Shown here: positions 17,325-26,602 of the stretch, one piece after another
How the letters are laid out: each line of letters opens with the position of its first letter
Position numbering within the stretch: the first letter of the stretch is position 1
NCBI GenBank assembly: GCA_903820745.1
Contig: CAIJIT010000356.1
Span: 1 to 64,000 of the forward strand
Length of the DNA stretch: 64,000 bases
DNA from: an uncultured Burkholderiales bacterium
Lineage (GTDB): Bacteria > Pseudomonadota > Gammaproteobacteria > Burkholderiales > Burkholderiaceae_C
Direction: 5' to 3'
Program-made: the position numbers and the translations under genes
Notes under the pieces: model-generated
Told to the model about the DNA's origin: nothing
Databases searched by the model: none
The model's input: only the letters and a program-made list of their open reading frames with translations

Positions 17325-18515
17325 CTACCTAGGCGCTTGCAGCAACTCGGTGACGTCAAGCCGGAAGCTCGCCCAAGCCGGCCAGGCGGAAGCCAGCAGC
17401 GCCAGCAAGAGCGCCAGCAACGCAATGCCGAACTCCCAGACTGAGCACCAAAAACCACTGATGCGCAAGGAGTGCTGAGAGGCCAGCACAGCACCGAGCA
17501 GGCCGGTCAAGGCATGCCCCAGAACCAGGCCGATCAGACAGGCCAGCACCGCCAGGATCAGAGCTTCAAGACCAACCAATAACGCGACCCGCAGCGGACT
17601 CGCGCCCAGCATGCGCAGCATGGCCAGATCGCTCTGCCTGGCCCGCACCGAATGCAGCAAAGCGACGAATACCGACAGCCCTGCGGCCAGCAGCAGGAGC
17701 AGCCCAAAAGCCCGCAGCAATTCGGTACCCGCGCCCACCATACGCATCAGCCGCGCAGTTTCAAGCGCCGGTGCGGCAGCCTGCAAACCCTCCTGTGCGT
17801 TGATCCAGCGCGGCAGGCTGATGGCTGCCAGCGGGCTGCGGTAGCTGACCAGGGCCATGGTGATTTCGCGCGCGGCGGCCGGCTCGGCTGCGCCATGATG
17901 GGCTTCATGTACTGCCCAGACCGAGGCCAGATCGGTCAGTACCAAGCGGTCGAGCACGCTGCCGTTGGGGGCCAGCAGGCCGACGACGCGGTATTTTTGC
18001 CCCTCATGCTCATTGCCCTGCTCGCCCAGGCCATGGTTGCCGGCAAACTGGTCGCCGACTTTCAGCCCGGTCACGCGGGCCACCTCAGCGCCCAACAAAG
18101 CCTGCATCGGTTCGTTCCAGACCTGCCCGCTGGCCAAGCGCCCCTGATACAACTCGAGGTAATCGGGGCTGGTACCGACGATGCGAAAGCCGCGCAAGCT
18201 GTCCCCCAAGGACAGCGGCAAGGCCTGCGCCACCATCGGGTGGGCGCGCAGCCGCTCGATGGTCGCCAGCGGGATATTGCCGGTCGGCGTATCAAGGTGG
18301 AACACCCCTGCCAGCATGATCTGCATCGGGCTGCCCTTGGCGCCGACCACCAGGTCGATACCGGCCATATCGCGTCTGACCCCGGCGTCGATCTGTTCGC
18401 TGACCAGCAGGACAAAAGTCATCGCTGCCAGCCCCAGGCTCAGCAGCAGCAAGTTCAAGCCTGCCGTCAATGGCTGGGCCCATAGATAGCGCCAGGCAAG
18501 TCGGGGCAGGCTCAT
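17325..18515 (-). CDS. ABC transporter permease (FtsX/MacB-like)
   Basis: 396 residues. A first membrane helix (AGLNLLLLSLGLAAMTFVLLV) is followed by a periplasmic domain of about 210 residues. Three more helices follow in the C-terminal third (LLRAFGLLLLLAAGLSVFVAL, ALILAVLACLIGLVLG, FGIALLALLLALLASAW). This four-helix FtsX-like layout belongs to the MacB/LolE mechanotransmission class, which usually does not move solutes through a channel. Starts with ATG overlapping the end of its ATPase gene by 4 bases. Likely works with the DUF3299 product in the periplasm. Confidence 0.85.
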   Translation of the reverse strand: MSLPRLAWRYLWAQPLTAGLNLLLLSLGLAAMTFVLLVSEQIDAGVRRDMAGIDLVVGAKGSPMQIMLAGVFHLDTPTGNIPLATIERLRAHPMVAQALPLSLGDSLRGFRIVGTSPDYLELYQGRLASGQVWNEPMQALLGAEVARVTGLKVGDQFAGNHGLGEQGNEHEGQKYRVVGLLAPNGSVLDRLVLTDLASVWAVHEAHHGAAEPAAAREITMALVSYRSPLAAISLPRWINAQEGLQAAAPALETARLMRMVGAGTELLRAFGLLLLLAAGLSVFVALLHSVRARQSDLAMLRMLGASPLRVALLVGLEALILAVLACLIGLVLGHALTGLLGAVLASQHSLRISGFWCSVWEFGIALLALLLALLASAWPAWASFRLDVTELLQAPR

Positions 18516-19186
18516 GGCGGCAGCGGCAAAGTTGGCAGTCGATGCTCGACGACATCGCTGCGCTGCCCCATTCGCAGCGCAACCCTTGCGTCATGCGAGG
18601 CCAGCACCAGCGTCGCGCCCTGGCTAGCAGCACCATCCAGCAGCAGATCGAGCATCGCCGCGGTGTTGTCGTCATCGAGGCTGGCGCTGGGCTCATCGGC
18701 CAGCAGCAATTTCGGGCGGCGTATCAAGGCACGTGCCAAAGCCACACGTTGCGCCTGGCCGACGCTCAGTTGGTGCGGCAGACGCCGACTGACAGCAGCC
18801 AGACCCAGTTGATCAAGCAGCAAGGCAGCCCGGGCACGATCCGGCGGCAATCCGGCGCAGACATAGGGCAGGTCCAGGTTGTGGGCAACGCTCAGGCTGG
18901 CGCTCAGATGCAGGCGTTGCGGCACAAAACCGAGCTGCGCACCGCGCCACGCATCGCGTTCGCGCGGGCTCAAATCCTGCAACGACTGACCGGCCACCTG
19001 GATCTGCCCGGTGGTCGGACTCAACAATCCTGCCAGCAAAGCCAGCAAGGTCGACTTGCCACTGCCCGAAGCGCCGCGCAGCAACAGATGCTGCCCGGCC
19101 GCGAGCTTGAGGTCGTCGAAAGTGATGTCGGATTCCTGGCCATAGCGATAACGCAGGCCCTGCCATTCGATCGCTGCAACCGGCAT
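18512..19186 (-). CDS. ABC transporter ATP-binding protein
   Basis: 224 residues. Walker A is GASGSGKSTLLAL, the signature is LSVGQAQRVALARAL, Walker B is LLLADEPSAS and the switch histidine is in LASHDARVAL. The size fits the LolD/MacB ATPase class that pairs with FtsX-like permeases. The ATG shares one base with the msrA stop (TGATG) and the stop overlaps the permease start (ATGA), so msrA, ATPase, permease and DUF3299 gene form one transcription unit. Confidence 0.9.
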   Translation of the reverse strand: MPVAAIEWQGLRYRYGQESDITFDDLKLAAGQHLLLRGASGSGKSTLLALLAGLLSPTTGQIQVAGQSLQDLSPRERDAWRGAQLGFVPQRLHLSASLSVAHNLDLPYVCAGLPPDRARAALLLDQLGLAAVSRRLPHQLSVGQAQRVALARALIRRPKLLLADEPSASLDDDNTAAMLDLLLDGAASQGATLVLASHDARVALRMGQRSDVVEHRLPTLPLPP

Positions 19187-19731
19187 CAGCGACTCAGTCT
19201 CTTGAAGGTAGCGAGAAACTTGTCGACCTTAGGTGCCACGACAAAGGCGCAATAGCCTTGAGACGGGTTGTTGACGAAGTAATGCTGGTGGTAAGCCTCG
19301 GCCGGCCAGTAATTGGCTTCGGCCGTCAACTCGGTGACAGCCCGGCCTTGCAGTGCTAACTGCAATTCGTCCAAAACCTCGCGCGCCAACTTTGCCTGCG
19401 CCGCATTGTGCACATAGATGCCCGAGCGGTACTGGGTGCCTGCATCGCCCCCCTGGCGGTTCAAGGTGGTCGGGTCATGAATGACGAAAAATACCTCGAG
19501 CAGTTCGCGCAGGCTGACTTCAGCCGGATCAAAATCTACGCGCACGACTTCGGCGTGGCCAGTTCGTCCCGAGCAGACCTGCTCATAGCTGGGGTTCTGC
19601 AGCGCCCCGTTGCAGTACCCCGACTCGACATGCTGCACACCGCGCACCAGTTCGAAGACGGCTTCGAGACACCAGAAACAACCGCCGCCAAGAGTGATGC
19701 GTTCAAGTTTTTTCGTCGATTCAGTCATCAT
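19186..19731 (-). CDS. msrA: Peptide methionine (S)-S-oxide reductase
   Basis: 181 residues from ATG at 19729-19731 (a second ATG follows directly; an earlier frame opening at 19779 adds unlike sequence). GGGCFWCLEAVFELVRGV holds the catalytic cysteine, with VESGYCNG and HHYF-type C-terminal YHQHYFVNNP. It reduces methionine-S-sulfoxide in proteins and free form. Being first in a unit with an ABC transporter that resembles zinc-responsive ones is unusual and suggests shared stress control. Confidence 0.95.
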   Translation of the reverse strand: MMTESTKKLERITLGGGCFWCLEAVFELVRGVQHVESGYCNGALQNPSYEQVCSGRTGHAEVVRVDFDPAEVSLRELLEVFFVIHDPTTLNRQGGDAGTQYRSGIYVHNAAQAKLAREVLDELQLALQGRAVTELTAEANYWPAEAYHQHYFVNNPSQGYCAFVVAPKVDKFLATFKRLSR

Positions 19732-19813
19732 GTCGGTCTGGTTGAAAAAGGTCTGCCAAGCATAGCGGAGCTGGATCAAGGCATCATGAGGCTTGATCTA
19801 ACTGGATGCGTCG

Positions 19814-20611
19814 ATGAACTCAATTGATTTTGCCCACCTGTTCAAGCCGCTGCTGCTGGTGCTGTTGCTGCCGCCCGTACCTTGGCTGCTGCTGGTGATG
19901 CTCGGTGCCGGTCTGCTGCGCCGCCATCGCCAGGCAGGCCGCGCGCTGCTGGCGCTGGCCTCGCTGGGTCTGTGGTTGAGTTGCACCGAAGGGGCGGCGC
20001 AATGGCTGGCGCAGCGGCTGTTGAAACCACCGCCAGCGCTGAGTACCGAAGCGATCGCCGCATTGCGCAGCCAGAGTCGAATCGATGTCGCCGTGCTGGT
20101 ACTCGGTGGCGGCGCGTGCAGCTTCGTGCCTGAATATGCCGGCCCCGATCTGAAACCGCTGAGCCTGGAACGGTTGCGTTACGGAATCTGGCTGGCAAGG
20201 CAGGTCAAGGCGCCGCTGGGATTTTCAGGCGGCATCGGCTGGGGTTCGGGGCCTGCGGCGCAGTCCGAAGCATCCAGCGCCGGGCGCATCGCCGAGCAAG
20301 AGTTCGGCCTGCCGCTGAGATGGGCCGAAGGCCGCTCGCGCGACACGCGTGAAAACGCCAGCTACTCGGTCGCGCTGCTCAAAGCCGATGGCATCAAGAA
20401 GCTCCTGCTGGTGACCAACGATCTGCATATGCAGCGTTCGCTGCGCGCCTTCAACGAGGCGGCGATGGGGCAGATCGAGATCATCCCGGCGCCGATCGGG
20501 GCGCAGCGCGATGCACCCACAGACCTGCAAGACTGGTGCCCTTCCAACGAAGGCATCTTGCGCATGCGCTACATGGTCTATGAGTGGCTGGGCTCGATCG
20601 CAGGCCATTGA
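19814..20611 (+). CDS. YdcF/ElyC family (DUF218) membrane protein
   Basis: 265 residues. Two hydrophobic segments at the N-terminus (PLLLVLLLPPVPWLLLVML and a second at about 42-58) precede a DUF218 domain at about 90-250. Signatures are VAVLVLGGG, LRYGIWLARQVKAPLGFSGG, SRDTRENASYSVALLKADG and LLVTNDLHMQRSLRAF. ElyC-type proteins act at the cell envelope in peptidoglycan or lipid-carrier metabolism in E. coli; the exact role here is open. Convergent with ubiD across a clear terminator. Confidence 0.85.
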   Translation: MNSIDFAHLFKPLLLVLLLPPVPWLLLVMLGAGLLRRHRQAGRALLALASLGLWLSCTEGAAQWLAQRLLKPPPALSTEAIAALRSQSRIDVAVLVLGGGACSFVPEYAGPDLKPLSLERLRYGIWLARQVKAPLGFSGGIGWGSGPAAQSEASSAGRIAEQEFGLPLRWAEGRSRDTRENASYSVALLKADGIKKLLLVTNDLHMQRSLRAFNEAAMGQIEIIPAPIGAQRDAPTDLQDWCPSNEGILRMRYMVYEWLGSIAGH

Positions 20612-20639
20612 GCGGCATTGAGCGGCCCAAAAAACGAAA

Positions 20640-20667
20640 CCCCTTTCAAGCCGAAGCCTGAAAGGGG
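20640..20667 (-). terminator. Rho-independent terminator for ubiD
   Basis: CCCCTTTCA (20640-20648) pairs exactly with TGAAAGGGG (20659-20667). On the minus strand the stem is followed by TTTCGTTTTTT, so it terminates transcripts coming from ubiD, about 125 bases past its stop. The stretch 20668-20791 between the stop and this hairpin holds small hairpins but nothing I can name. Confidence 0.8.
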
Positions 20668-20791
20668 CGGGTAGCTGACGCTACCAGTGGGGCTCCGAGG
20701 CGATTTGCCGGGGGGCTCCTGTCACGCAGAGACTGCGCCACAGTGTTTGCCTGAAAAGGCAGCTTCAGCTTACCCCAGACCGGATCAGGAT

Positions 20792-22354
20792 TCAAGCTTT
20801 TTTGACGTTGAACAATTGCTCGAACAGCAGATCGGTGCGCTGCTGCACTGCCGCCGTCATTGCAATCGCCTTCCCCCATTCGCGCGGGGTTTCGCCAGGC
20901 CATTTATTCGTTGCGTCGAGCCCCATCTTGCCGCCAAGGCCGCTGACGGGAGATGCAAAATCCAGATAGTCGATCGGCGTGCCCTCGACCAGCGTGGTGT
21001 CGCGCACCGGGTCCATCCGGGTCGTGATCGCCCAGATGACTTCCTTCCAGTCGCGGATGTTGATGTCCTCGTCGACGACGACGATGAACTTCGTGTACAT
21101 GAACTGGCGCAGAAAGCTCCACAGACCGAACATCAGCCGTTTCGCGTGTCCCGGGTAGGCCTTCTTGATTGAAATTACTGCCAACCGGTAGCTGCAGCCT
21201 TCGGGCGGCAGATAGAAGTCGACGATTTCAGTGAATTGCTTTTGCAGGATCGGCACGAACACTTCATTCAGCGCCACGCCAAGAATGGCCGGCTCGTCGG
21301 GCGGCTTACCGGTGTAGGTCGAGTGGTAGATCGGATCAGGCCGCTGCGTCAGCCGCTGCACCTCGAACACCGGAAACCAGTCCTGCTCGTTGTAATAGCC
21401 AGTATGGTCGCCGAACGGCCCTTCCAGCGCGTGCAGATAGCCACCCTTTTCTTTCAGCGCGATGCCGTCTTCGCTGAAACCGTTGTAGCCGCTGGTCGCG
21501 ACCGGAATATGGCCTTCGAGGACGATCTCAGCGTTGGCAGGCACCTGCAGCATCAGGCCTCTCTCGCCGACGCCGCTGTCGACCAGTTCGGTGCGCGAGC
21601 CGCGCAGCAGCCCAGCAAACTGGTATTCGGACAGGCTATCAGGTACCGGCGTAACCGCACCGAGAATCGTCGCCGGGTCAGCGCCCAAAGCCACCGCGAT
21701 CGGAAATGGCTGACCCGGATTGGCCAGCGCGAAGTCCCGGAAGTCCAGCGCGCCACCGCGATGCGCCAGCCAGCGCATGACCACCTGCTTCTTGCCGATC
21801 ACTTGCTGACGATAGATGCCCAGGTTCTGCCGCAGCTTCGGTGTCGGGATGCTCTGCGGGCCACGGGTGATCACCAGGCCCCAGGTCAACAAGGGTCCGA
21901 TGTCGCCGGGCCAGCAATGCTGGATGGGCAGTCTTTTCAGGTCGACATCGCTGCCGGCAAAGACTTGCTCCTGACAGGCGCCGCGGCTGACGACCTTGGG
22001 CTTCATGTCCCATAGCGACTTCAGCATCTGCAGCAGGCGACCGGTGTCCTTCAGGCCTCTGGGCGGCTCGGGCTCTTTAAGGCTGGCGAGCAAATGGCCG
22101 ACATCGCGCAACTCCTGCAGGCTTTGCGCACCCATGCCCAGGGCAACGCGCCTCGTCGTGCCGAACAGATTGGTCAGCGCCGGCGTGCTGTAACCGGTCG
22201 GGTTTTCGAACAGCAGCGCCGGTCCTTCGGCGCGCAGCACGCGGTCGCTGAGGGCCGTCATCTCCAACCAGGGTGAGACCGGTTGCTGGATACGCTTCAG
22301 CTCGCCAAGCCCCTCGAGTCCATTGATGAACTCACGTAAATCTCGATATTTCAT
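20792..22354 (-). CDS. ubiD: UbiD-family 4-hydroxy-3-polyprenylbenzoate decarboxylase
   Basis: 520 residues, near the usual 490-520. It removes the carboxyl group in ubiquinone synthesis using prenylated FMN. Family blocks are [57 protein letters not shown], the metal and cofactor residues around [12 protein letters not shown], and the C-terminal [21 protein letters not shown]. The flavin prenyltransferase UbiX is not in the window. A strong terminator follows. Confidence 0.95.
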   Translation of the reverse strand: MKYRDLREFINGLEGLGELKRIQQPVSPWLEMTALSDRVLRAEGPALLFENPTGYSTPALTNLFGTTRRVALGMGAQSLQELRDVGHLLASLKEPEPPRGLKDTGRLLQMLKSLWDMKPKVVSRGACQEQVFAGSDVDLKRLPIQHCWPGDIGPLLTWGLVITRGPQSIPTPKLRQNLGIYRQQVIGKKQVVMRWLAHRGGALDFRDFALANPGQPFPIAVALGADPATILGAVTPVPDSLSEYQFAGLLRGSRTELVDSGVGERGLMLQVPANAEIVLEGHIPVATSGYNGFSEDGIALKEKGGYLHALEGPFGDHTGYYNEQDWFPVFEVQRLTQRPDPIYHSTYTGKPPDEPAILGVALNEVFVPILQKQFTEIVDFYLPPEGCSYRLAVISIKKAYPGHAKRLMFGLWSFLRQFMYTKFIVVVDEDINIRDWKEVIWAITTRMDPVRDTTLVEGTPIDYLDFASPVSGLGGKMGLDATNKWPGETPREWGKAIAMTAAVQQRTDLLFEQLFNVKKA

Positions 22355-22387
22355 ATCAAAAAGTTATTTTAAATTCGATTGATATGC

Positions 22388-22415
22388 TTGACTCGCCCAA
22401 TTTCACCCATAAAAT
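22388..22415 (+). promoter_or_regulatory. Sigma-70-like promoter for the lytic transglycosylase gene
   Basis: TTGACT (22388-22393) and TAAAAT (22410-22415) stand 16 bases apart in the divergent region between ubiD and the transglycosylase gene. Transcription would start near 22422, leaving a long leader before the proposed start at 22645. Between, 22557-22577 can fold a short GGGGA/TCCCC hairpin; I assign no function to it. Confidence 0.5.
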
Positions 22416-22644
22416 CCGCTCTCCTTGGTCTTCCAGGGTAAACCCTTGTCAAGGCCGATTGTCGGCATTGACGATTCGCTGATAAGAGCGAGGGCTTCGA
22501 GCCCCGCCATTGCGGCGATTTTTTGGCTTGTTTTGCCGGTCCATTATCACTGCCATGTTGAATATCGGGGATGCAACGGTCCCCGGTTGTTTTCTTGGCG
22601 AGGAAGAAAGGTCCCCGTTGACAGCGCGTGAATATCTGCTCTGC

Positions 22645-23475
22645 ATGGCCCGTAGCATTTTTGCTGCCGCTTCGCTATTTGTCCGGGACATCGGCCAGGG
22701 CTTGCTGGTGGTCAGCCACAACAGCTTGGCGCTGGTCGGACTGGCCGTCGTGACAGTCTTGTTGACCTTCTCGAGCCAGACCGGGTTCCGCCATACCCTC
22801 GAGGGCCAAGCCCTTGGATGGCTCCATGCCCGCCAGGAAGCGCGTGCGGAAGCTGAAGGTGACACGCTTTACGGCAACAGCGAACCCGAAGCGGTCGCGC
22901 GAGCCACGGCTGTGAATCCGAAGGACCTGCCGCGTCAGCAAGCGGCAGTCGCTACCTGGCTGGCACATCGCTACAAAGTGGCGCCAGAGCCGATCAGCCG
23001 CCTGGTTCAGGAAGCCTGGGCTGTGGGGCAGCGCGCAAAGGTTGAACCGACCTTGATTCTGGCCATCATGGCGATCGAATCGGGCTTCAATCCCTTTGCA
23101 CAAAGCTCGGTCGGAGCACAAGGCCTGATGCAAGTATTGACCCGCGTCCATGATGCCAAGTACGAGGCTTTCGGCGGCAATCTGGCGGCCTTCGACCCGA
23201 TCACCAATTTGCGGGTCGGCGTGCAGATCCTGAAGGAATGCATCCAGCGCGCCGGCAGCACCGAAGAAGGCCTGCGCTTTTATGTCGGCGCCGCCAATCT
23301 GCCCGACGATGCAGGCTATGCGCAGCGCGTGCTGTCTGAAAGTGAGCAGATGAAGCTCATCGCTTCGGGTCGCCAGTTGCCGAGCCAGATGCCGACAGCA
23401 GGCTCGGCCAAACTCCTGAACCAAGCTGCCGTCCAGCCGGATGCCGACAAGCAGCGTATCGCCCTACTGCGTTAG
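22645..23475 (+). CDS. Membrane-anchored lytic transglycosylase (SLT domain)
   Basis: About 276 residues from ATG at 22645; the frame is open back to 22510 with another ATG at 22555, but family members begin shortly before the membrane anchor. A single N-terminal helix (LALVGLAVVTVLLTFSS) is followed by a goose-type/SLT domain with catalytic Glu in IMAIESGFNPFAQSSVGAQGLMQV and the NLRVGVQILKECIQRAGS block. The Tyr that usually follows (AYN) appears as YVGAA. It cleaves peptidoglycan with formation of anhydro-muramic ends. Start site is the uncertain part. Confidence 0.8.
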   Translation: MARSIFAAASLFVRDIGQGLLVVSHNSLALVGLAVVTVLLTFSSQTGFRHTLEGQALGWLHARQEARAEAEGDTLYGNSEPEAVARATAVNPKDLPRQQAAVATWLAHRYKVAPEPISRLVQEAWAVGQRAKVEPTLILAIMAIESGFNPFAQSSVGAQGLMQVLTRVHDAKYEAFGGNLAAFDPITNLRVGVQILKECIQRAGSTEEGLRFYVGAANLPDDAGYAQRVLSESEQMKLIASGRQLPSQMPTAGSAKLLNQAAVQPDADKQRIALLR

Positions 23476-23501
23476 AAACCCCTTCGCCCGTTACAATCAA
23501 A

Positions 23502-23618
23502 GCTTCGCGCGACTGGCGATCAGGGCTGCGTGCAGCCCCAAGGTGGAGGACCACCGGGAAGCGCGAACGGCCATTGATATTGACAATGTCCGCCTTCAGC
23601 CGTTCGCCTGGGCAGCCC
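23502..23618 (+). promoter_or_regulatory. ZTP riboswitch (pfl motif) upstream of glyA
   Basis: The 203-base space before glyA holds the conserved core of the ZTP riboswitch: GCGACTGGCG at 23509-23518, a hairpin with GGTGG/CCACC whose 3' side reads CCACCGGG (23551-23558) followed by AAGCGCG to close the first domain, a linker, and the P3 hairpin with CCGTTCGCCTGGGCA (CCTGGGCA at 23607-23614). ZTP/ZMP accumulate when folate one-carbon units run short, and the switch then raises expression of genes such as glyA. A possible -10, TACAAT (23492-23497), lies just ahead, so transcripts would begin at about the riboswitch 5' end. Whether it acts on termination or translation is not clear; no strong terminator is seen before the start codon at 23679. 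Confidence 0.85.
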
Positions 23619-23678
23619 GGCTTCCATGTCGTATGACCGGATGCCTGGGACTCCACTTCTTGAATCCCTCCAGCCACC

Positions 23679-24926
23679 ATGTTTGACCGCAACCAATCCA
23701 CCCTTGCCCTGATCGACCCCGATTTGTGGGCCGCCGTGCAACAAGAAAACCAGCGCCAGGAAGATCACATCGAGTTGATCGCCTCGGAAAACTACACCTC
23801 GCCGGCGGTCATGCAGGCCCAGGGCAGTCAGCTGACGAACAAATATGCCGAGGGCTATCCGGGTCGCCGCTATTACGGCGGTTGCGAATATGTCGATGTG
23901 GTCGAGCAATTGGCCATCGACCGCCTGAAACAGTTGTTCGGCGCCGAGAACGCCAATGTGCAGCCGAATTCGGGTTCGCAAGCCAACCAGGGCGTGTTCT
24001 TCGCCCTGCTGCAGCCGGGCGACACCATCATGGGCATGAGCTTGGCCGAAGGCGGTCACCTGACCCATGGCATGCCTTTGAACATGAGCGGCAAATGGTT
24101 CAAGGTGGTCAGCTACGGCTTGAATGCCCGCGAAGAAATCGACTACGAAGCGATGGAAGCAACAGCGCGCGAACAGCGCCCGAAGCTGATCATCGCCGGT
24201 GCTTCAGCCTACAGCCTGCACATCGACTTCGAGCGTTTTGCCAGGATCGCCAAGGAAGTCGGCGCCTATTTCATGGTCGACATGGCGCATTACGCCGGGC
24301 TGATCGCTGCCGGGGTCTACCCGAACCCGGTGCCCTATGCCGACGTCGTGACGTCGACCACCCACAAAAGCCTGCGCGGACCGCGCGGCGGCATCATCCT
24401 GATGAAGGACGCGTTCGCCAAGCAGATCAATAGCGCGATCTTCCCTGGCATCCAGGGCGGCCCGCTGATGCATGTGATCGCGGCCAAGGCGGTGGCCTTC
24501 AAGGAAGCGCTGCAGCCTGAATTCAAGGTCTACCAGAGCCAGGTGATCAAGAACGCGGTGGTGCTGGCTGAAACGCTGACGCAGCGCGGTCTGCGCATCG
24601 TCTCGGGTCGCACCGAGAGCCATGTGATGCTGGTCGACCTGCGCCCGAAGCACATGACCGGCAAGGAAGCCGAAAACATCCTGGGCCTGGCGCATATGAC
24701 CTGCAACAAGAACGGCATTCCAAACGACCCGCAAAAACCGATGATCACCAGCGGCATCCGTCTGGGCACACCCGCGATGACGACACGCGGCTTCAAGGAA
24801 GAAGAAGCCCGCCTCACCGCGCACCTGATCGCCGACGTCCTCGACAAACCGCATGACGAAGGCAATCTCGTTGAAGTCCGGGCCAAGGTCGCCGCCTTGA
24901 CGAGCAGCTTCCCTGTCTATCGCTGA
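23679..24926 (+). CDS. glyA: Serine hydroxymethyltransferase
   Basis: 415 residues, standard length. A PLP enzyme that turns serine and tetrahydrofolate into glycine and methylenetetrahydrofolate, the cofactor used by Thy[41 protein letters not shown] and [15 protein letters not shown] with the Schiff-base lysine are all present. Controlled by the ZTP riboswitch in its leader. nrdR follows after 16 bases, the usual Burkholderiales order. Confidence 0.98.
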   Translation: MFDRNQSTLALIDPDLWAAVQQENQRQEDHIELIASENYTSPAVMQAQGSQLTNKYAEGYPGRRYYGGCEYVDVVEQLAIDRLKQLFGAENANVQPNSGSQANQGVFFALLQPGDTIMGMSLAEGGHLTHGMPLNMSGKWFKVVSYGLNAREEIDYEAMEATAREQRPKLIIAGASAYSLHIDFERFARIAKEVGAYFMVDMAHYAGLIAAGVYPNPVPYADVVTSTTHKSLRGPRGGIILMKDAFAKQINSAIFPGIQGGPLMHVIAAKAVAFKEALQPEFKVYQSQVIKNAVVLAETLTQRGLRIVSGRTESHVMLVDLRPKHMTGKEAENILGLAHMTCNKNGIPNDPQKPMITSGIRLGTPAMTTRGFKEEEARLTAHLIADVLDKPHDEGNLVEVRAKVAALTSSFPVYR

Positions 24927-24942
24927 ACCAGGCTGAACCGGC

Positions 24943-25386
24943 ATGCGTTGTCCTTTTTGCAGCCATCCCGAAACCCAGGTCGCCGAGACCCGGGAATCGG
25001 ATGAAGGCGATGTGGTGCGGCGCCGGCGCCGCTGCGCAAGTTGCGAAAAGCGCTTCACCACCTACGAACGGGCTGAAATCGCCCTGCCCGCGGTGGTGAA
25101 AAAGGACGGGACAAGAGCCGAGTTCGAGCCCAAAAAAATCCGCGACTCGATGCAATTGGCCCTTCGCAAGCGGCCGGTCAGCATCGAGCAGATCGATGCT
25201 GCTCTGGCCCGCATCGAGGAAGCCTTGCTGGCCAGCGGCGAACGCGAATTGCCGTCGGCGCGACTGGGCGAACTGGTCATGCGCGAACTCAAGCGCATCG
25301 ACAAGGTCGCCTATGTGCGCTTTGCCTCGGTCTACCGCAGCTTCGAAGACGTCGACGAGTTCAGGAAGCTGATCCGCGACATCTGA
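24943..25386 (+). CDS. nrdR: Transcriptional repressor NrdR
   Basis: 147 residues. N-terminal zinc ribbon [11 protein letters not shown]...CASCEKRF (Cys3, Cys6 and the second pair), then an ATP-cone domain ([24 protein letters not shown]). NrdR represses ribonucleotide reductase genes when dATP is high. Co-directional with glyA, 16 bases downstream. Confidence 0.97.
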   Translation: MRCPFCSHPETQVAETRESDEGDVVRRRRRCASCEKRFTTYERAEIALPAVVKKDGTRAEFEPKKIRDSMQLALRKRPVSIEQIDAALARIEEALLASGERELPSARLGELVMRELKRIDKVAYVRFASVYRSFEDVDEFRKLIRDI

Positions 25387-25458
25387 TTGCGGAATTCCTG
25401 GGGACAGTCAGCGCCGGCCTGCTCCTGTATGGTGTCCGGAGCCATTCAGGAGAGCGCC

Positions 25459-25989
25459 ATGGCCCGCGATCGCTGCACCGGATTGACAATGCTCGAGTTG
25501 CTTGTTTGCCTGGCCTTGTTGGGCATCCTGCTCAGCCAGGCCCTGCCCTCATTGGGCCAGTTGAAGCAGCGTCAGCGCCTGGAATTGGTCGCACAAACCC
25601 TGCGGACCGATCTGCAGCAAGTTGCAGCGAAGCCGTGCTGCACGGCGAAACGGTGCAGTTCCGCTTCAGCCAGCATCCACTCGGCAGCTGTTACATCATC
25701 TACCTGGGCGCTTCTGCGCAATGCCGTTGCAGCGATGCCGGCGAGGCGCAATGCACCGCCCCGGGCAGCCCCGATCAAGCTGCAATGGCTGCCGCTGAGC
25801 CAACAAGTCCGTCAGCGCTCGAACGTTGGCAATATGAGCGTTCAAGCCCGGCAAGGCCTGGTCAGCAGCATCGGCAGCATCGATGTCAGCAACCCCAACG
25901 GGCAGGCGATCCGGGCCATCGTCAGCATCACCGGGCGGGTTCGCAACTGCGCGCCCATTGGCGAGTTCAAGCAGATGCCGAAATGCTGA
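25459..25989 (+). pseudogene. GspH/FimT-type pseudopilin gene with two compensating frameshifts
   Basis: ATG at 25459 (CAGGAG ahead) opens MARDRCTG|LTMLELLVCLALLGIL, a type IV prepilin leader with the cleavage Gly and the +5 Glu, then LRTDLQQ. The pilin body then continues in another frame as SEAVLHGETVQFRFSQHPLG and YIIYLGASAQCRC, and returns to the first frame near 25750-25770 as IKLQWLPLSQQVRQRSNVGN through RNCAPIGEFKQMPKC to TGA at 25989. One base is missing at about 25620 (GTTGCAGC where GTT-nGC-AGC is expected) and one is gained later. Restored length is about 177, normal for the family. In related Burkholderiales nrdR is followed by a minor-pilin operon; here ogt follows, so this may be the last remnant. 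Sequencing error is the alternative. Confidence 0.7.
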
Positions 25990-26012
25990 CACTCGCACGA
26001 GTCGGACAGCGT

Positions 26013-26516
26013 TCACTCGCCAAGGTTTGCGGCCTCGAGTTGCAGCAGCGCCAGCTTGCGATCCAGCCCGCCGGCATAACCGGTCAGCCGCCCGTTTGCC
26101 CCGAGCACCCGGTGGCAGGGAATCAGGATCGACAGCGGGTTGCGCCCGACCGCGCCGCCGATGGCCCGCACGGCCTGTGGCCGGCCAATGCGCTTGGCGA
26201 TCGAGCCATAGCTTTCGCTTTGACCCGACTCGATCTGAAGCAAGGCGCGCCAAACTTCCAGTTGGAAAGGCGTTCCCGCCGGATCCAACTGAGCAAGCAG
26301 CGTTGGCGGCAAGGCTGCGCCCGCGAAATAGCCTTGCAGTGCATTTTCCAACGCAGTGAAGATCGGGTCGCTTGCAGTAACTGGCAGATTGAGTGCGCCA
26401 GGATGGTGTTTCTGGCCCTCGAACCACAAGCCCGATAGCCCCGCCTGGCTGCGCGCGGCGAGCATTTCACCCAGCGGCGTGCTGATGCGTTGTTGCAGGA
26501 TGTGATGTCGGATCAT
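26013..26516 (-). CDS. ogt: Methylated-DNA--protein-cysteine methyltransferase
   Basis: About 167 residues from ATG at 26514-26516; an upstream in-frame start at 26585 adds 23 residues not seen in the family. The acceptor Cys134 is in LSILIPCHRVLGANGRLTGYAGG, with the helix-turn-helix YGSIAKRIGRPQAVRAIGGAVGRNP before it. It repairs O6-methylguanine by self-alkylation. Divergent from the phosphomannomutase gene with an 86-base spacer. Confidence 0.93.
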   Translation of the reverse strand: MIRHHILQQRISTPLGEMLAARSQAGLSGLWFEGQKHHPGALNLPVTASDPIFTALENALQGYFAGAALPPTLLAQLDPAGTPFQLEVWRALLQIESGQSESYGSIAKRIGRPQAVRAIGGAVGRNPLSILIPCHRVLGANGRLTGYAGGLDRKLALLQLEAANLGE

Positions 26517-26602
26517 GGGGGCCTCGCCTTGTTTGCACGGGAGCATAAGCGAATCGGCCACCTGCCTACAATGACGGATCTCCATTCAGCCCCAGGGATT
26601 CC

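Noticed and set aside
23502-23618. SAH or glycine riboswitch before glyA
   Set aside because: The conserved cores match the ZTP motif instead; no tandem glycine aptamer or SAH core is present.
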